Positions 1 to 8,795 of a DNA stretch of 45,341 bases are shown here, one piece after another. Source of the DNA: Promethearchaeota archaeon (lineage in GTDB: Archaea > Asgardarchaeota > Lokiarchaeia > Sigyniarchaeales > SOKP01); NCBI GenBank assembly GCA_018238625.1, contig JABCSY010000022.1:1-45341 (forward strand). Reading direction: 5' to 3'. A program made the position numbers and the translations under genes. The first letter of the stretch is position 1, and every line of letters starts with the position of its first letter. The notes beneath the pieces were generated by a model. The model did not search any database. It saw only the letters and a program-made list of their open reading frames with translations, and was not told the origin of the DNA.

Positions 1-536
1 TTTCTTACAGTAGGTTCCCCGCCCGTAAACATTATTGCTGGTGCAGGTATAGGCTTGCTTCTAAAATGTTTCATAATTCTGTCGATTTCTTCTAATGAAG
101 GTTCAATTAAATAACCTGCTTTCCCTACGTTAGCATAACAGAAGTTGCAGTTCATATTGCATCGATTAGTCAAGTCAATTAAAGCCAGAGAGCACGTCGA
201 TAGATGTTCTGAACAAAGTCCACAGTTATAAGGACACCCTCTCGGATCTTCTCCAATACAATCTGCGGGATTGGACTCTCCGTTCTTCTCAAACTGCCAA
301 ACGACATTTCCATCTTTGTCTTTCTTTTGGTAGTGCGTCCATTTATAATACTTTGCGCTTGAGCTTATGACATCCTTGAAATCACCGTGTTCAGGACAGG
401 TTTTATGCATATATATTTGCCCGTCATCCTCTTCTTGAACAACAGCTGGTATCCGTTCTAGACACTCCGGACATATGCTGAAAGTCTTTCTAAAATATTT
501 TTCGTTTAAATAATCTGTTCCGTCTAAATGATACAT
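1..536 (-). CDS. Radical SAM protein, tetraether lipid synthase (Tes)-like, 3' end outside window
   Basis: My own translation from the ATG at 536 gives about 178 residues before the window edge. The N-terminus has CPEC near residue 22 and a CPEHGDF segment near residue 47. These are followed by CPYNCGLCSEH and then the radical SAM cluster CNMNCNFCYAN (CxxxCxxC), which binds the [4Fe-4S] used to cleave S-adenosylmethionine. The SAM-binding GGEPT motif falls at the edge. Cys-rich N-terminal segments ahead of the SAM core are typical of the MJ0619/Tes family, whose studied member couples two archaeol chains into tetraether lipids. The role here is inferred from family resemblance; other radical SAM methylases share this layout. 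The gene stands alone on the minus strand, and its C-terminal domain cannot be judged. Confidence 0.8.
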   Translation of the reverse strand, partial: MYHLDGTDYLNEKYFRKTFSICPECLERIPAVVQEEDDGQIYMHKTCPEHGDFKDVISSSAKYYKWTHYQKKDKDGNVVWQFEKNGESNPADCIGEDPRGCPYNCGLCSEHLSTCSLALIDLTNRCNMNCNFCYANVGKAGYLIEPSLEEIDRIMKHFRSKPIPAPAIMFTGGEPTVR

Positions 537-712
537 ATTACTTCATTTATTTTTTTTTTTTATAATTATACGAATTAATGGCGTTTTTATATAAAAAGAA
601 AATCCAATGATTGATATTATTACAAATACCTAGATTAAAGATCGTAAAGATTGTAGAATATGTTTTCTTGTTTTCTACTATCCTTTTATTATATAATAAT
701 CTCTAAATAATG

Positions 713-970
713 TTAAGAATTTCCAAAATTTAGGTTTTGTATAACTTTTTCAACTTTATTTTCCTTGAAAATTAGGTTTTCTTTTTTCAAGAAAAATTTT
801 TTACGTCTTCTTTAAAATCTTCTGTGCCAGCACTTATCTTTATATTTTCAGCTTCAAAATCTAAATGCTTTTCTAAATCATTGTTATACGAATTATTAAT
901 TAATTTTTTCGCGTTCGCAAATGCTATAGGAGGGACTTTACTTAATTTTACAGTAATTTTTTGACTTCAT
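713..970 (-). pseudogene. Decayed C-terminal fragment of an enoyl-CoA hydratase (crotonase)
   Basis: No intact ORF exists, but stitching frames gives a crotonase tail. From the ATG at 970, one extra A in an A6 run shifts the frame. The next frame reads KLSKVPPIAFANAKKLIN, then GTEDFKEDVKNF, and stops at TGA 787-789. A second shift near 790-795 continues as FLKKENLIFKENK, ending at TAA 713-715. This matches the usual crotonase ending (PPIAVALAKKLIN ... TEDAKEGIKAFLEKRKPxFKGK). The N-terminal two thirds, including the oxyanion-hole motifs, are missing. I read it as a gene remnant just downstream of pncB. The rest of the 537-983 gap is AT-rich and shows nothing else. Confidence 0.65.
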
Positions 971-983
971 CTAACAAAACGTT

Positions 984-2384
984 TTAATTTAGAGATTTAG
1001 AATATTTTCTCGTTAGTGAGTTAGTCAACTCTCTTAATTTTTTAGAAATTTTTAATTTAAAAACATGATTTTCATCTAAAGTTTTGTATTCGCCTGGTAA
1101 TTTTTTAATATTCTTTAGATAATACTGCTGAATTTCCATTATTTGAGGTATCTTGCAAATTAAGTTTCCTTTTTCCATTATCGGAATTAATAGAGCTTCT
1201 GAGTTCGTTGGCGCTTCGTCGTTGTCTAACACTAAGATGTCTTCTTTGAAAACCCCTCGTTCGTTATAAATCCTGTAAATTTGCTTCTTTCCGGGGTAAG
1301 TTAGTTTATCTTCGCTTATTTTTATTTTAGGTAGACCATTATATTCTATTAGTTTATACACACCTGAAATAGTTGGGTCGTCCCTAGATGTTGATAACTC
1401 GGTCCCAACGCCAAATGCATCGATAGGGGCGTTGTTATCAATAATGTGTTTAATCTTGTACTCGTTTAAATCAGAACTTGCAACGATTATAACTTCTTTA
1501 CAACCATTATCGTCTAAAATCTTGCGAACTTTTTTAGCGTGTTCAATGAGATCACCTGAGTCTATTCTTACCCCTTTTATGTTGTTTTCGTATTTACACG
1601 CGCTCTTTGCTGCTTTTTCGGTGTTGTAAGTGTCAATTAAAAGTATTGATTTCTTACCGTAAATTTTATAAAATAAATCGAAACTCTCTTTCTCATCGTC
1701 AAATCGTTGGACAAAACTATGGGCCATTGTACCGCTAGAATTAATATCCAACTCGAGGTCGGCAACAACGTTACTCGAACCGTTAAAACCCGCAATATAG
1801 CTAGCTCTTGCCGCGTAAACACCCGCAAGAGGGCTGTGAGACCTTCTGGTACCGAATTCAAGAAGAACCTTATCTAGAGCAATAGATTTTATTCGAGACG
1901 CTTTAGAGGCCACAATAGTTTGGTAATTAATGGTGTTCAATAAATACGTTTCTGCTAATTGAGCGTGAAACATAGGCCCTTGGACTCTCATAATGGGCTC
2001 TTGAGGAAAGAAAAAATTCCCTTCTTTCATTGCCCACACATCTAATTTAAACTTGAAGTTAGGCAAATAGTCGTCAAAAAAGCTTGAATCGATGTTTTTA
2101 AAAACTTCTTTTTTTCTCAAGAAATTAATTGTCTTTTCAGTAAATCTAGCGTTTTGTAAGTAGTAAATCGCTTGTTCTAAACCGGCGAAAATTAAGTAAT
2201 TGCGATTTTTAGGATATTTTCTGATAAAAAGATCAAAAACTGCGATATCGTTTTCTTCATTTCTACCGTTCTCCAAATTATCTTGATAGTAAGCTGCCCC
2301 CATAGTTAATTGATAAAAATCCGTAGCAAGGATAAAGTTAATATCGTTAATAAAACCAGACTTTGGCTCTCTCATTATTTTCAT
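984..2384 (-). CDS. pncB: Nicotinate phosphoribosyltransferase
   Basis: The 466-residue product joins nicotinate to PRPP, forming nicotinate mononucleotide in the NAD salvage (Preiss-Handler) pathway. The N-terminal ATDFYQLTMG is the family opening. The active-site region holds EFGTRRSHSP near residue 178, the LLIDTYNT strand near 249, and GVRIDSGDL, the phosphate-binding strand, near 270. These are followed by ASSDLNEY and FGVGTELSTS. Length suits the family. It starts 6 bases after the SAP/SWIM/OB gene, so the two are probably co-transcribed. A second in-frame Met lies three codons downstream. An NMN-adenylyltransferase-like gene at 8796 could supply the next step, but it is not in the same operon. 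Confidence 0.93.
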   Translation of the reverse strand: MKIMREPKSGFINDINFILATDFYQLTMGAAYYQDNLENGRNEENDIAVFDLFIRKYPKNRNYLIFAGLEQAIYYLQNARFTEKTINFLRKKEVFKNIDSSFFDDYLPNFKFKLDVWAMKEGNFFFPQEPIMRVQGPMFHAQLAETYLLNTINYQTIVASKASRIKSIALDKVLLEFGTRRSHSPLAGVYAARASYIAGFNGSSNVVADLELDINSSGTMAHSFVQRFDDEKESFDLFYKIYGKKSILLIDTYNTEKAAKSACKYENNIKGVRIDSGDLIEHAKKVRKILDDNGCKEVIIVASSDLNEYKIKHIIDNNAPIDAFGVGTELSTSRDDPTISGVYKLIEYNGLPKIKISEDKLTYPGKKQIYRIYNERGVFKEDILVLDNDEAPTNSEALLIPIMEKGNLICKIPQIMEIQQYYLKNIKKLPGEYKTLDENHVFKLKISKKLRELTNSLTRKYSKSLN

Positions 2385-2390
2385 CTTAAA

Positions 2391-3404
2391 TTAAATTTTT
2401 GAAAGTTTGGTAACTCTCTTCAAAATTAAACCCCAAAAATTATCTTTATTTACACCACCACTGCATGTTATTTTATCTCCAACGTTTAATCCAACGTTTA
2501 ATTCAACCTTCTCGTAAGCATTATCGCTGACTCTTAATTTTATGTCATTGATCTTAATAGTATCCTCTTCGCGATAATCTTTAGGTTTTTTTAATTGAGG
2601 TCCAAATTTTACATCTTTTAGAGAAATTATATAGTAAATCGTTACATTACCTTGAAAATCAGATTCTCTTTTCAAAATCTTAGTAATCTCCCCTTCGTAA
2701 ACTGTGATTCTACTGTTGATATGTTTCGTTAACTGAAAATCGGCTGAATTTTCGTTAACCATGCTTACAGCTTTTCCTGACTCCTTAGATTTAACTCCGG
2801 AAGTCGTTGTCGCAGAAATTTTTATCGTAGATATTTTTGTTTCGAAATTCTTTGGTAAAACAGTTAGCTTCCAATCTGATATTTTAAAATAATTTTGTTT
2901 GAGGGAAAGAATAAAACCGACCCAAAAGTGACTACAAAACCCCATATTTGAGCCTATTCTACAATCGCAGTCGCGTTCAGGGTCAGAGATATTTTCTGGC
3001 GTTATAGATAAATAGGAAGAAACCTCCCAGTTAAAACCCTTGAATAACAATTCGATTTCGTGGTTTTTTTCATTAACAATCTTTATAACACTTAATGTTT
3101 CGCGATAATCATCGTTTATTATTTTGATTGCTGTTTGAATTTCGTTCGAAATAATTTCTAATTCTTTTTGCTCCAACAATTCTTTAAGTTCTTCTTCTGC
3201 TAACGAATCAAGTATGAAGTCAACTAGTTCTGTTTTTTTGAGTTTTGAATACCCCTTTAATTCAAAATCCCTACACATTTGCTTTAAGTCGTTAATGTTT
3301 AAAGATTGAAGTAAATAATTCAAATAAATTTTATCGTCTAATTTTTTACTCAATATTTTCACACTCAATTTATTGCTATTAGTTATTTCTATATTATTTT
3401 CCAA
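2391..3404 (-). CDS. SAP/Rho-N, SWIM zinc finger and OB-like domain protein, putative nucleic-acid binder
   Basis: The 337-residue protein has three parts. Residues about 30-76 (LKQMCRDFELKGYSKLKKTEL, then VDFILDSL) form a SAP/Rho-N-like helix-extended-helix. Residues about 140-165 hold CDCRIGSNMGFCSHFW, a SWIM-type CxCx(n)CxH zinc site. From about residue 233 to the end (TVYEGEITKILKRES ... VGDKITCSGGV) it looks like an OB-fold. All three domain types commonly bind DNA or RNA. I know no named family with this architecture, so the molecular role is open. It is the first gene of the pair with pncB. Codon use resembles pncB, with several CG-containing codons. Confidence 0.6.
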   Translation of the reverse strand: MENNIEITNSNKLSVKILSKKLDDKIYLNYLLQSLNINDLKQMCRDFELKGYSKLKKTELVDFILDSLAEEELKELLEQKELEIISNEIQTAIKIINDDYRETLSVIKIVNEKNHEIELLFKGFNWEVSSYLSITPENISDPERDCDCRIGSNMGFCSHFWVGFILSLKQNYFKISDWKLTVLPKNFETKISTIKISATTTSGVKSKESGKAVSMVNENSADFQLTKHINSRITVYEGEITKILKRESDFQGNVTIYYIISLKDVKFGPQLKKPKDYREEDTIKINDIKLRVSDNAYEKVELNVGLNVGDKITCSGGVNKDNFWGLILKRVTKLSKI

Positions 3405-3749
3405 TAATTAAATTATATTTTCTTATTTAAGTATGATTATCAATTAATTATCTAAAAACTATTATTACTATGTTCTAATACTAAAATCTCATATATATGT
3501 TAGCCTAAGATAGATTAATATAATTATTTTTATGTTCGAAAAAAGAAAAACTGATTATCAAAATCTTCAATTGATTACTAATTTTTTGCTGAAATCAAAA
3601 CGAAAAAGTGGGAAAACTTTCGGAAAATAAGTTTTTCATAACTTTACTTGTATGAAATTAACCATAAGATTTAAAAACCAAATTATCCATTTATGATCTA
3701 ATCATTTATTTATTTGTATAGAATAGTATTTGATTAAAAAGAATTAGAT
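3405..3749. other. Intergenic stretch with divergent promoters and one doubtful 32-codon ORF
   Basis: This AT-rich spacer separates the minus-strand SWIM gene from the plus-strand miniprotein, so it must carry both promoters. The only ORF with any protein-like character is ATG 3532 to TAA 3630 (+), a basic 32-residue peptide (MFEKRKTDYQNLQL at the start, many Lys/Arg at the end). It has no clear ribosome site and may be chance. An AT-rich stretch at about 3700-3725 could be the miniprotein TATA region. Confidence 0.3.
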
Positions 3750-3971
3750 GTGAAAAAAAAAATGAGTGATAGTACACCAGAATACTTGAAATTCTTTGGT
3801 GAAATTAAATTCGCAGAAGAAAGAAGTTTAAGCGCAAGCGATTTTGAAAGCTCTCTTAATAGTTATTTTTCGAAAGAGAAAAAACTTCCACAAGGGCGCT
3901 ATAAATTTGCTGAACTTAACAATTCTAGCACTAAAGATTTTGAAGATTCCTTCAATAGTTATTTTGAATAA
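3750..3971 (+). CDS. Hypothetical miniprotein with an internally duplicated motif
   Basis: The 73-residue (GTG start) or 69-residue (ATG at 3762, MSDSTPEYLKF) acidic protein is not recognised. It contains the same unit twice: KFAEERSLSASDFESSLNSYF near residues 20-40 and KFAELNNSSTKDFEDSFNSYF near 52-72. The shared core is KFAE, a Ser-rich linker, DFE, S, NSYF. The repetition argues that the ORF is real and under selection. There is no signal peptide, membrane helix or Cys. The repeated aromatic NSYF ends could be short linear binding motifs, which is inference. It is flanked by AT-rich spacers on both sides and appears monocistronic. Between 3972 and 4222 I see only AT-rich DNA with a T8 run at 3983-3990, a possible terminator. 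Confidence 0.6.
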   Translation: MKKKMSDSTPEYLKFFGEIKFAEERSLSASDFESSLNSYFSKEKKLPQGRYKFAELNNSSTKDFEDSFNSYFE

Positions 3972-4222
3972 AGAATTACAGATTTTTTTTAAAATTCTCT
4001 TTATATTTTAATTTTTATTTATATTACCTTTTATTTCATCATTTGATACTCCTTATCTAAAGCCTTATTTATTGACTAACAGCCTCTATTATCGTTATTT
4101 TCATAATTAAACAAAATTACATATAAAAATTATAATTTTAAATATAAGGCTCTAATTTATAATCAAAGAAAATCAATTGAAATTAAGGTACTTATTATAG
4201 GCAACTATTTTGGTCGAATATT

Positions 4223-5068
4223 ATGGAATTATTTAGTATTGGCGAAGAGAAATTCATCGAAACGAACGGAGTAAAGCTCCATACTGTTATAGTTGGGGAG
4301 GGCGAGCCTTTAATCTTGCTCCACGGATTCCCCGATTTTTGGTTTGGTTGGAAAAACGTAATTCTTGGGCTAAAAAAAGATTATAAGCTAATTATCCCTG
4401 ATATGCGCGGCTATAACTTATCTGACAAACCTAAAGGCGTTGATAATTATAAAATGGATGTTTTAGTTGAGGATATTAGAGGGTTAATTGAGTCTCTAAA
4501 CTTAGGTAGCGTTTTTCTCGCAGGACACGATTGGGGCGGTGTTGTAGCGTGGGCGTTCGCCGAAAAACATCCTAAATTAGTACGAAAGTTAGCAATTTTA
4601 AATGCTCCTCACATGAAGATATTCCAAGAAAGGTTGCGCTCAGATAAAAAACAACAAAAAGCTAGTTTTTACATATTTGAATTTCTCAAACCCGATGGAG
4701 AAAAATTTCTTTTTAAAGACGATTTTAAGTGGTTAAGATTCGCAGTTTTTGAAGGATTGATAAATAAAAAAGGTTTTACTGATTTTGACAAGAAAAAATA
4801 TTTAGAAGCGTGGGCAAAACCGGGCGCGATTTTAGGAGGGGTTAATTATTACAGGGCCAATGTAAGTTTTAGCGATTGGACAGGGAAAATAACAGTCCCC
4901 ACTTTAGTCATCCATGGAATGAAAGATGTAGCCGTGTTATCGTCGGTCTTGAATGGACTACCTGATTATGTAGCTGACCTAAAAATTGTCCGTGCTGAAA
5001 ATTCTTCACATTGGGTTATGCACGATGAGCCTGAATTAATCAATTCATCATTTAAAGAATTTTTCTAA
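4223..5068 (+). CDS. Alpha/beta hydrolase, epoxide hydrolase / dehalogenase type
   Basis: The 281-residue single-domain hydrolase has LLHGFPDFWFGW (oxyanion-hole HGFP, residues about 33-44) and PDMRGYNLSDKP. The nucleophile elbow AGHDWGG near residue 107 carries an Asp rather than a Ser. The acid is probably in HGMKDVAV near 236, and the catalytic His is in SSHWVMHDEP near 262. An Asp nucleophile plus HGxP is typical of soluble epoxide hydrolases and fluoroacetate/haloalkane dehalogenases, which form an alkyl-enzyme ester. The substrate cannot be read from sequence. No signal peptide is seen, so it is probably cytoplasmic. It is monocistronic, with 207 AT-rich bases after it. Confidence 0.85.
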   Translation: MELFSIGEEKFIETNGVKLHTVIVGEGEPLILLHGFPDFWFGWKNVILGLKKDYKLIIPDMRGYNLSDKPKGVDNYKMDVLVEDIRGLIESLNLGSVFLAGHDWGGVVAWAFAEKHPKLVRKLAILNAPHMKIFQERLRSDKKQQKASFYIFEFLKPDGEKFLFKDDFKWLRFAVFEGLINKKGFTDFDKKKYLEAWAKPGAILGGVNYYRANVSFSDWTGKITVPTLVIHGMKDVAVLSSVLNGLPDYVADLKIVRAENSSHWVMHDEPELINSSFKEFF

Positions 5069-5275
5069 TTTTTACCGCTTAACATTCATTGAAATTACTT
5101 AAAATTAACAATGATTAAACCAAACTTTTGGAATATCCACTAATGTTTCGATATTTCGAATTAATATAATAGATAGCATAGATTTAAATGTTTACGTTTT
5201 TTGTTTAAAAATATAAGATAAAGGTTTAACTTTTATCCGAAATTATGTTAATAGAAAAACTTAATTTTTAAAAAC

Positions 5276-5728
5276 ATGTCAGAAAAAGAAGCTTGGGCTT
5301 ATCAACTTGATTGGTTGAATATTATTCATCTTATGGGTTTAGATACAATTCACCAAATCCCAGAATATAAGAGAGAAAAGGTAGTAAAGAAATTAACAAA
5401 ATTATATGATACAGAATTGTTACTATCTTTTTCCCCTAGCGAATTGGACGAATTAGTAGCAAATGAGTTAAATATCCTTATGAAAAAGGAATTAATGTCG
5501 CATGAAAAACAAAAAAAGAAAATTGAAAAGCAATTAAGAAGTAACATGGGGCCTTTAAAACAACGGATAATTCCAATCGATATGAACGACTTAAAAGATT
5601 TAAATCCAGCAGACATAGAAGATATAAAGAAGTTTTTCACTAAAATGATAATGGGTAAAGAGGACGAAGACGATAACGACGACGACAACGATACGAACCT
5701 AGACGATAAAACTGGATATTATATTTAA
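5276..5728 (+). CDS. Hypothetical protein with acidic tail
   Basis: The 150-residue protein is not recognised. The N-terminal half (AWAYQLDWLNIIHLMGLDTI) is helical. The centre is strongly charged (HEKQKKKIEKQL, a possible coiled coil near residues 80-95). A PADIEDIKKFFTKMI helix follows, and the last 25 residues are a run of Asp/Glu (EDEDDNDDD) ending in TGYYI. There are no Cys, signal peptide or membrane helix. It is a single gene convergent with the PHP gene, 29 bases away. Acidic low-complexity tails often serve in protein contacts, but that is speculation here. Confidence 0.55.
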   Translation: MSEKEAWAYQLDWLNIIHLMGLDTIHQIPEYKREKVVKKLTKLYDTELLLSFSPSELDELVANELNILMKKELMSHEKQKKKIEKQLRSNMGPLKQRIIPIDMNDLKDLNPADIEDIKKFFTKMIMGKEDEDDNDDDNDTNLDDKTGYYI

Positions 5729-5757
5729 ACTGATTTTATAAATATTAAAAAAAGAAA

Positions 5758-7347
5758 TTAATAAATTTTTCCCCTTAACCGTTTTAATTCTACTTTTTTT
5801 GCCTTCTTGTAAAATAGGGCGAATGTTAAATATACTATAGATGACCAAATTATCCAAGATAGGGCTTGATAAATATCTATGTTTAAGAGATAATTAATAA
5901 ATCCTTCTACGATGTAAAGTCCTGAATCTCTCGAATCTCCGGGAAATATAAAAGTTTTAGAATAAAACTGAATGGCAACAGCTTCATGTGTATTATTTCT
6001 CAAGTTTTTGAAAATATTTTCAATCGTTTTATTATTTGGAACATCTAATTTTAATCTAATAAAAGTGTTTAGGTCTTCGTTAGTGTGAATGTCAGACCCC
6101 GCCATGCAAATTAAATTGTTATCCAAGCAAAATTGACGTATCTCCGTATACTTGGTATAACCCCCTCCATTAATGATTTCAAAACCATCGACGCCCCAAT
6201 CGCGCAACTGTTCAAGCGTATGTGGTGCTCCAGACCTATCTTGGTAATTATAATGGTTTACCGTTATAAAACCACCGTTATCTTTTACATAACTTATTAA
6301 ATCAGAGGCATTCATCGCTTTAGGTCCCCCTGGGGTATAAGATTCAAGAGGTACTATCTCTTCTTCTATTCCAAAGTAATTCATATGAATTTCTGGATCT
6401 GGTTCGTGATTTGTCCATTCTTCTGCTATCCAGACTGTAAAATCCAATCCATTTTTCTCAACAAATGCTCTAGCGGCTAAAGCCCCTCTAATGTTATCGT
6501 GATCGGAAAATGCCGCTCCAGAAATCCCGTGTTCAATGTACCATAAAACTCTCTCTTCGGGTGTAAGCCATCCGTCAGAAAAGGTTGTGTGGACGTGAAA
6601 GTCAAACAAAAACTCGTCGTCGTCAAGAGGAGTAATTGGGATTATTTTATGGGTTGGAAATTGAATTGACAATAAAATAACGTTAGAACCAAGTAATAAC
6701 AATAAAATTCCGGCAAAATAAACGAATTCTTTCTTCAAATTCGCGGTAATTTTTCTATTTCCTTTTTCTAATTTAGCAGCAAAATTAAATTTAAGCCTTG
6801 GATGGAATAATTTTAAAAGAGAACACCCTGCTTTAATTGAAATTAATATAGCGCTGAAGTGTATTCCAATTTGAACTGGGACCATAAAGTATCTATTAGC
6901 AAAGAAAAATCCTTGAATTAAGTAGCCTACTAGTACTATTAGTAAAATTGCTACAAGCGTTATAGAAAGGACTTTAAACGAAAAATAAATGAAATCTGTT
7001 AATAAACTTTTTAAATAGTTGTATTTGCTTGAGTTTAATTTGCCCGATTTTCTTAAGAACAAATAAATAACGCGTAGAATAGGGTACATTATTAAATACA
7101 AGAAAAGCCAAGTAAATCGGTATTCTAAAATGAAAGCAATTGTTGCAAAGGGTTCAAAAATGTACCTTAAAAATGGCAAAAAGCTAAAATAATCAGAAGA
7201 AACGTCGGTTTGTCCAAGAGCATCCCAAAAAACGACTTCCCTACGATTAAATATTGCCAAAAAAGCTAAAATAATAATCCAAATTGAAAAGAACAGAGTT
7301 CCTATTGAAAAAACTTTGTTTTTACAAAATAGAGTCTTTAAACGCAT
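5758..7347 (-). CDS. Membrane-anchored PHP-domain phosphoesterase
   Basis: The 529-residue protein opens with about six hydrophobic helices (roughly residues 13-33, 54-75, 77-98, 120-150, 155-177 and 207-230). A PHP domain follows with HVHTTFSDG (251-259), SDHDN (281-285), a WIAEEW strand (316-321), NHYNYQD (394-400) and GSDIHTNED (447-455). These are the metal-binding His/Asp/Glu motifs of the polymerase-histidinol phosphatase superfamily. One more helix lies near 487-510. PHP proteins hydrolyse phosphoesters using several metal ions. The substrate is unknown, and the side of the membrane the domain faces needs topology data. The UroD-like gene lies 88 bases upstream on the same strand. Confidence 0.8.
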   Translation of the reverse strand: MRLKTLFCKNKVFSIGTLFFSIWIIILAFLAIFNRREVVFWDALGQTDVSSDYFSFLPFLRYIFEPFATIAFILEYRFTWLFLYLIMYPILRVIYLFLRKSGKLNSSKYNYLKSLLTDFIYFSFKVLSITLVAILLIVLVGYLIQGFFFANRYFMVPVQIGIHFSAILISIKAGCSLLKLFHPRLKFNFAAKLEKGNRKITANLKKEFVYFAGILLLLLGSNVILLSIQFPTHKIIPITPLDDDEFLFDFHVHTTFSDGWLTPEERVLWYIEHGISGAAFSDHDNIRGALAARAFVEKNGLDFTVWIAEEWTNHEPDPEIHMNYFGIEEEIVPLESYTPGGPKAMNASDLISYVKDNGGFITVNHYNYQDRSGAPHTLEQLRDWGVDGFEIINGGGYTKYTEIRQFCLDNNLICMAGSDIHTNEDLNTFIRLKLDVPNNKTIENIFKNLRNNTHEAVAIQFYSKTFIFPGDSRDSGLYIVEGFINYLLNIDIYQALSWIIWSSIVYLTFALFYKKAKKVELKRLRGKIY

Positions 7348-7435
7348 AATTATAAATTTGCTTTTATCCTTTAAAATATTTTTAATTAATTGAATAGCTC
7401 TTCAAATTTTCTTAGATAAAGGAACTTATTTTATT

Positions 7436-8656
7436 TCAAGTAAAATACAGCTTTTCTTTTAAAGAACTATTTATTTGTTTAAGCAGTTGTCGTTTAACTC
7501 CGTTGTCGAACTCATAGTGTTTCGTATTTAAAAAATTCTCAAGCAATTCCCTATTTAAGTTTGGATAATCGTTATTTTTTACCCAACTAATTGCTTCTTC
7601 TATTAACTTACCATCTCCACCACCAATAAACGCGGGTAAGTAAAAATCTGCGATTATTTTAGAAGAATAGAGCGTTCTAACGTATAAGCCTTTATGCTCT
7701 AAATTACGATATAAATGAGGAACTTTTTCCGAAAGGGTATCTATTACAACATTTTTGCCAGCTTTTTGGATTTTTTTGTATAACGGAATCCATTCTTCCG
7801 ATCCTTGTGGTTGCCGACCTGCTCCGGGTACCCATTGAATACCTGTTAAGTGTGAGATAGATAAAAAATCGTCCAAAAACGGAATTTGGTAAGGACCGTC
7901 CATATGATAAATTGCGTAATCCATGTGTTCGATTTGAGTAATTATATCGGGTAATACAAATCTTTTAAACCATTTTGGGTTAAGCATCGCGATAAAATCA
8001 CATTGAACGGGGTACCAACTTTTTCTACACCAGACATTTAGCCAAGCATTGAAGCCTTTGCAATCCTTCTGAATTATTTCATAAAGCTTATCGTAGATTT
8101 TTATTAACTTTTCAAGTATTATTTCTCGACAAGCGTCTATTATGTGTGGATTACGTTTCATAGTTAGTAATAGATTAGTTGGCCCTAAGAACGAGGAAAG
8201 AATATCTAAAACCCCTCCTAGATCTGTGATTGAAACCTGATAATTTTCTTTCGCTCTTTTTACAGCATACTCCGTGATTCTAAGAATCCTTGAATACCAT
8301 TCGTTATTCTGGTTTAATTTTACGCTTTCAAGTAGAGATATTACTTCTTCAGGTTTGGTTGGACGATTAAACCAAATAGTTTCAGATTGAAATTTTGGTT
8401 CAACGCCAAAAATAGCCGCAACTATGCCGGGGCCGTAATTTGGAAAATAAGAAGGTATTGCTTCTCCACCATAAAAAGTCTTTTCCGCATTTTTCTCAAA
8501 ACTATCAATAGATTCCTCGATACCCTCTGGGTTTTTAGCTAACCTCCAGTCTTGCCCAAGAGCGTCTAAATAACCTCCAATGGCTGCCCTCTTCTTCGAA
8601 AAATAGTACGATATAACCGGACGATCGACTACCTCGTGGTCCCACCACGCATCCAT
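7436..8656 (-). CDS. Uroporphyrinogen decarboxylase superfamily protein (UroD/MtaA-like)
   Basis: The 406-residue protein resembles the UroD-fold proteins annotated as uroporphyrinogen-III decarboxylase-like or corrinoid methyltransferases. Recognisable parts are the opening AWWDHEVVDRPVI, the ITDLGGVLDILSSFLG stretch near residue 143, YHMDGPYQIPFLDD near 251 and GIQWVPGAGRQP near 273. No HxCx(n)C zinc site of the MtaA/MtbA methyltransferases is visible, so a methyl-transfer role is unproven. The ATG at 8656 is the only standard start. However, the frame stays open upstream and reads LLKEDIEESKER, which looks like protein, so the true start may be a rare codon further upstream. It is divergent from the adenylyltransferase-like gene at 8796. 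Confidence 0.7.
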   Translation of the reverse strand: MDAWWDHEVVDRPVISYYFSKKRAAIGGYLDALGQDWRLAKNPEGIEESIDSFEKNAEKTFYGGEAIPSYFPNYGPGIVAAIFGVEPKFQSETIWFNRPTKPEEVISLLESVKLNQNNEWYSRILRITEYAVKRAKENYQVSITDLGGVLDILSSFLGPTNLLLTMKRNPHIIDACREIILEKLIKIYDKLYEIIQKDCKGFNAWLNVWCRKSWYPVQCDFIAMLNPKWFKRFVLPDIITQIEHMDYAIYHMDGPYQIPFLDDFLSISHLTGIQWVPGAGRQPQGSEEWIPLYKKIQKAGKNVVIDTLSEKVPHLYRNLEHKGLYVRTLYSSKIIADFYLPAFIGGGDGKLIEEAISWVKNNDYPNLNRELLENFLNTKHYEFDNGVKRQLLKQINSSLKEKLYFT

Positions 8657-8795
8657 GCGTTCTTTCGATTCTTCGATATCCTCTTTTAATAACGTAAAGA
8701 CACACCTATTATCAATTTGAATAAATTATATGGCAAAATTATTAATCTTTTTTGAATTATTCGAATTATTTTATTACGATAAATAATTAATTAGA

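Noticed and set aside
787..789. Selenocysteine at the TGA in the crotonase fragment
   Set aside because: Crotonases have no Cys or Sec there, and the fragment also needs two frameshifts; decay is simpler.
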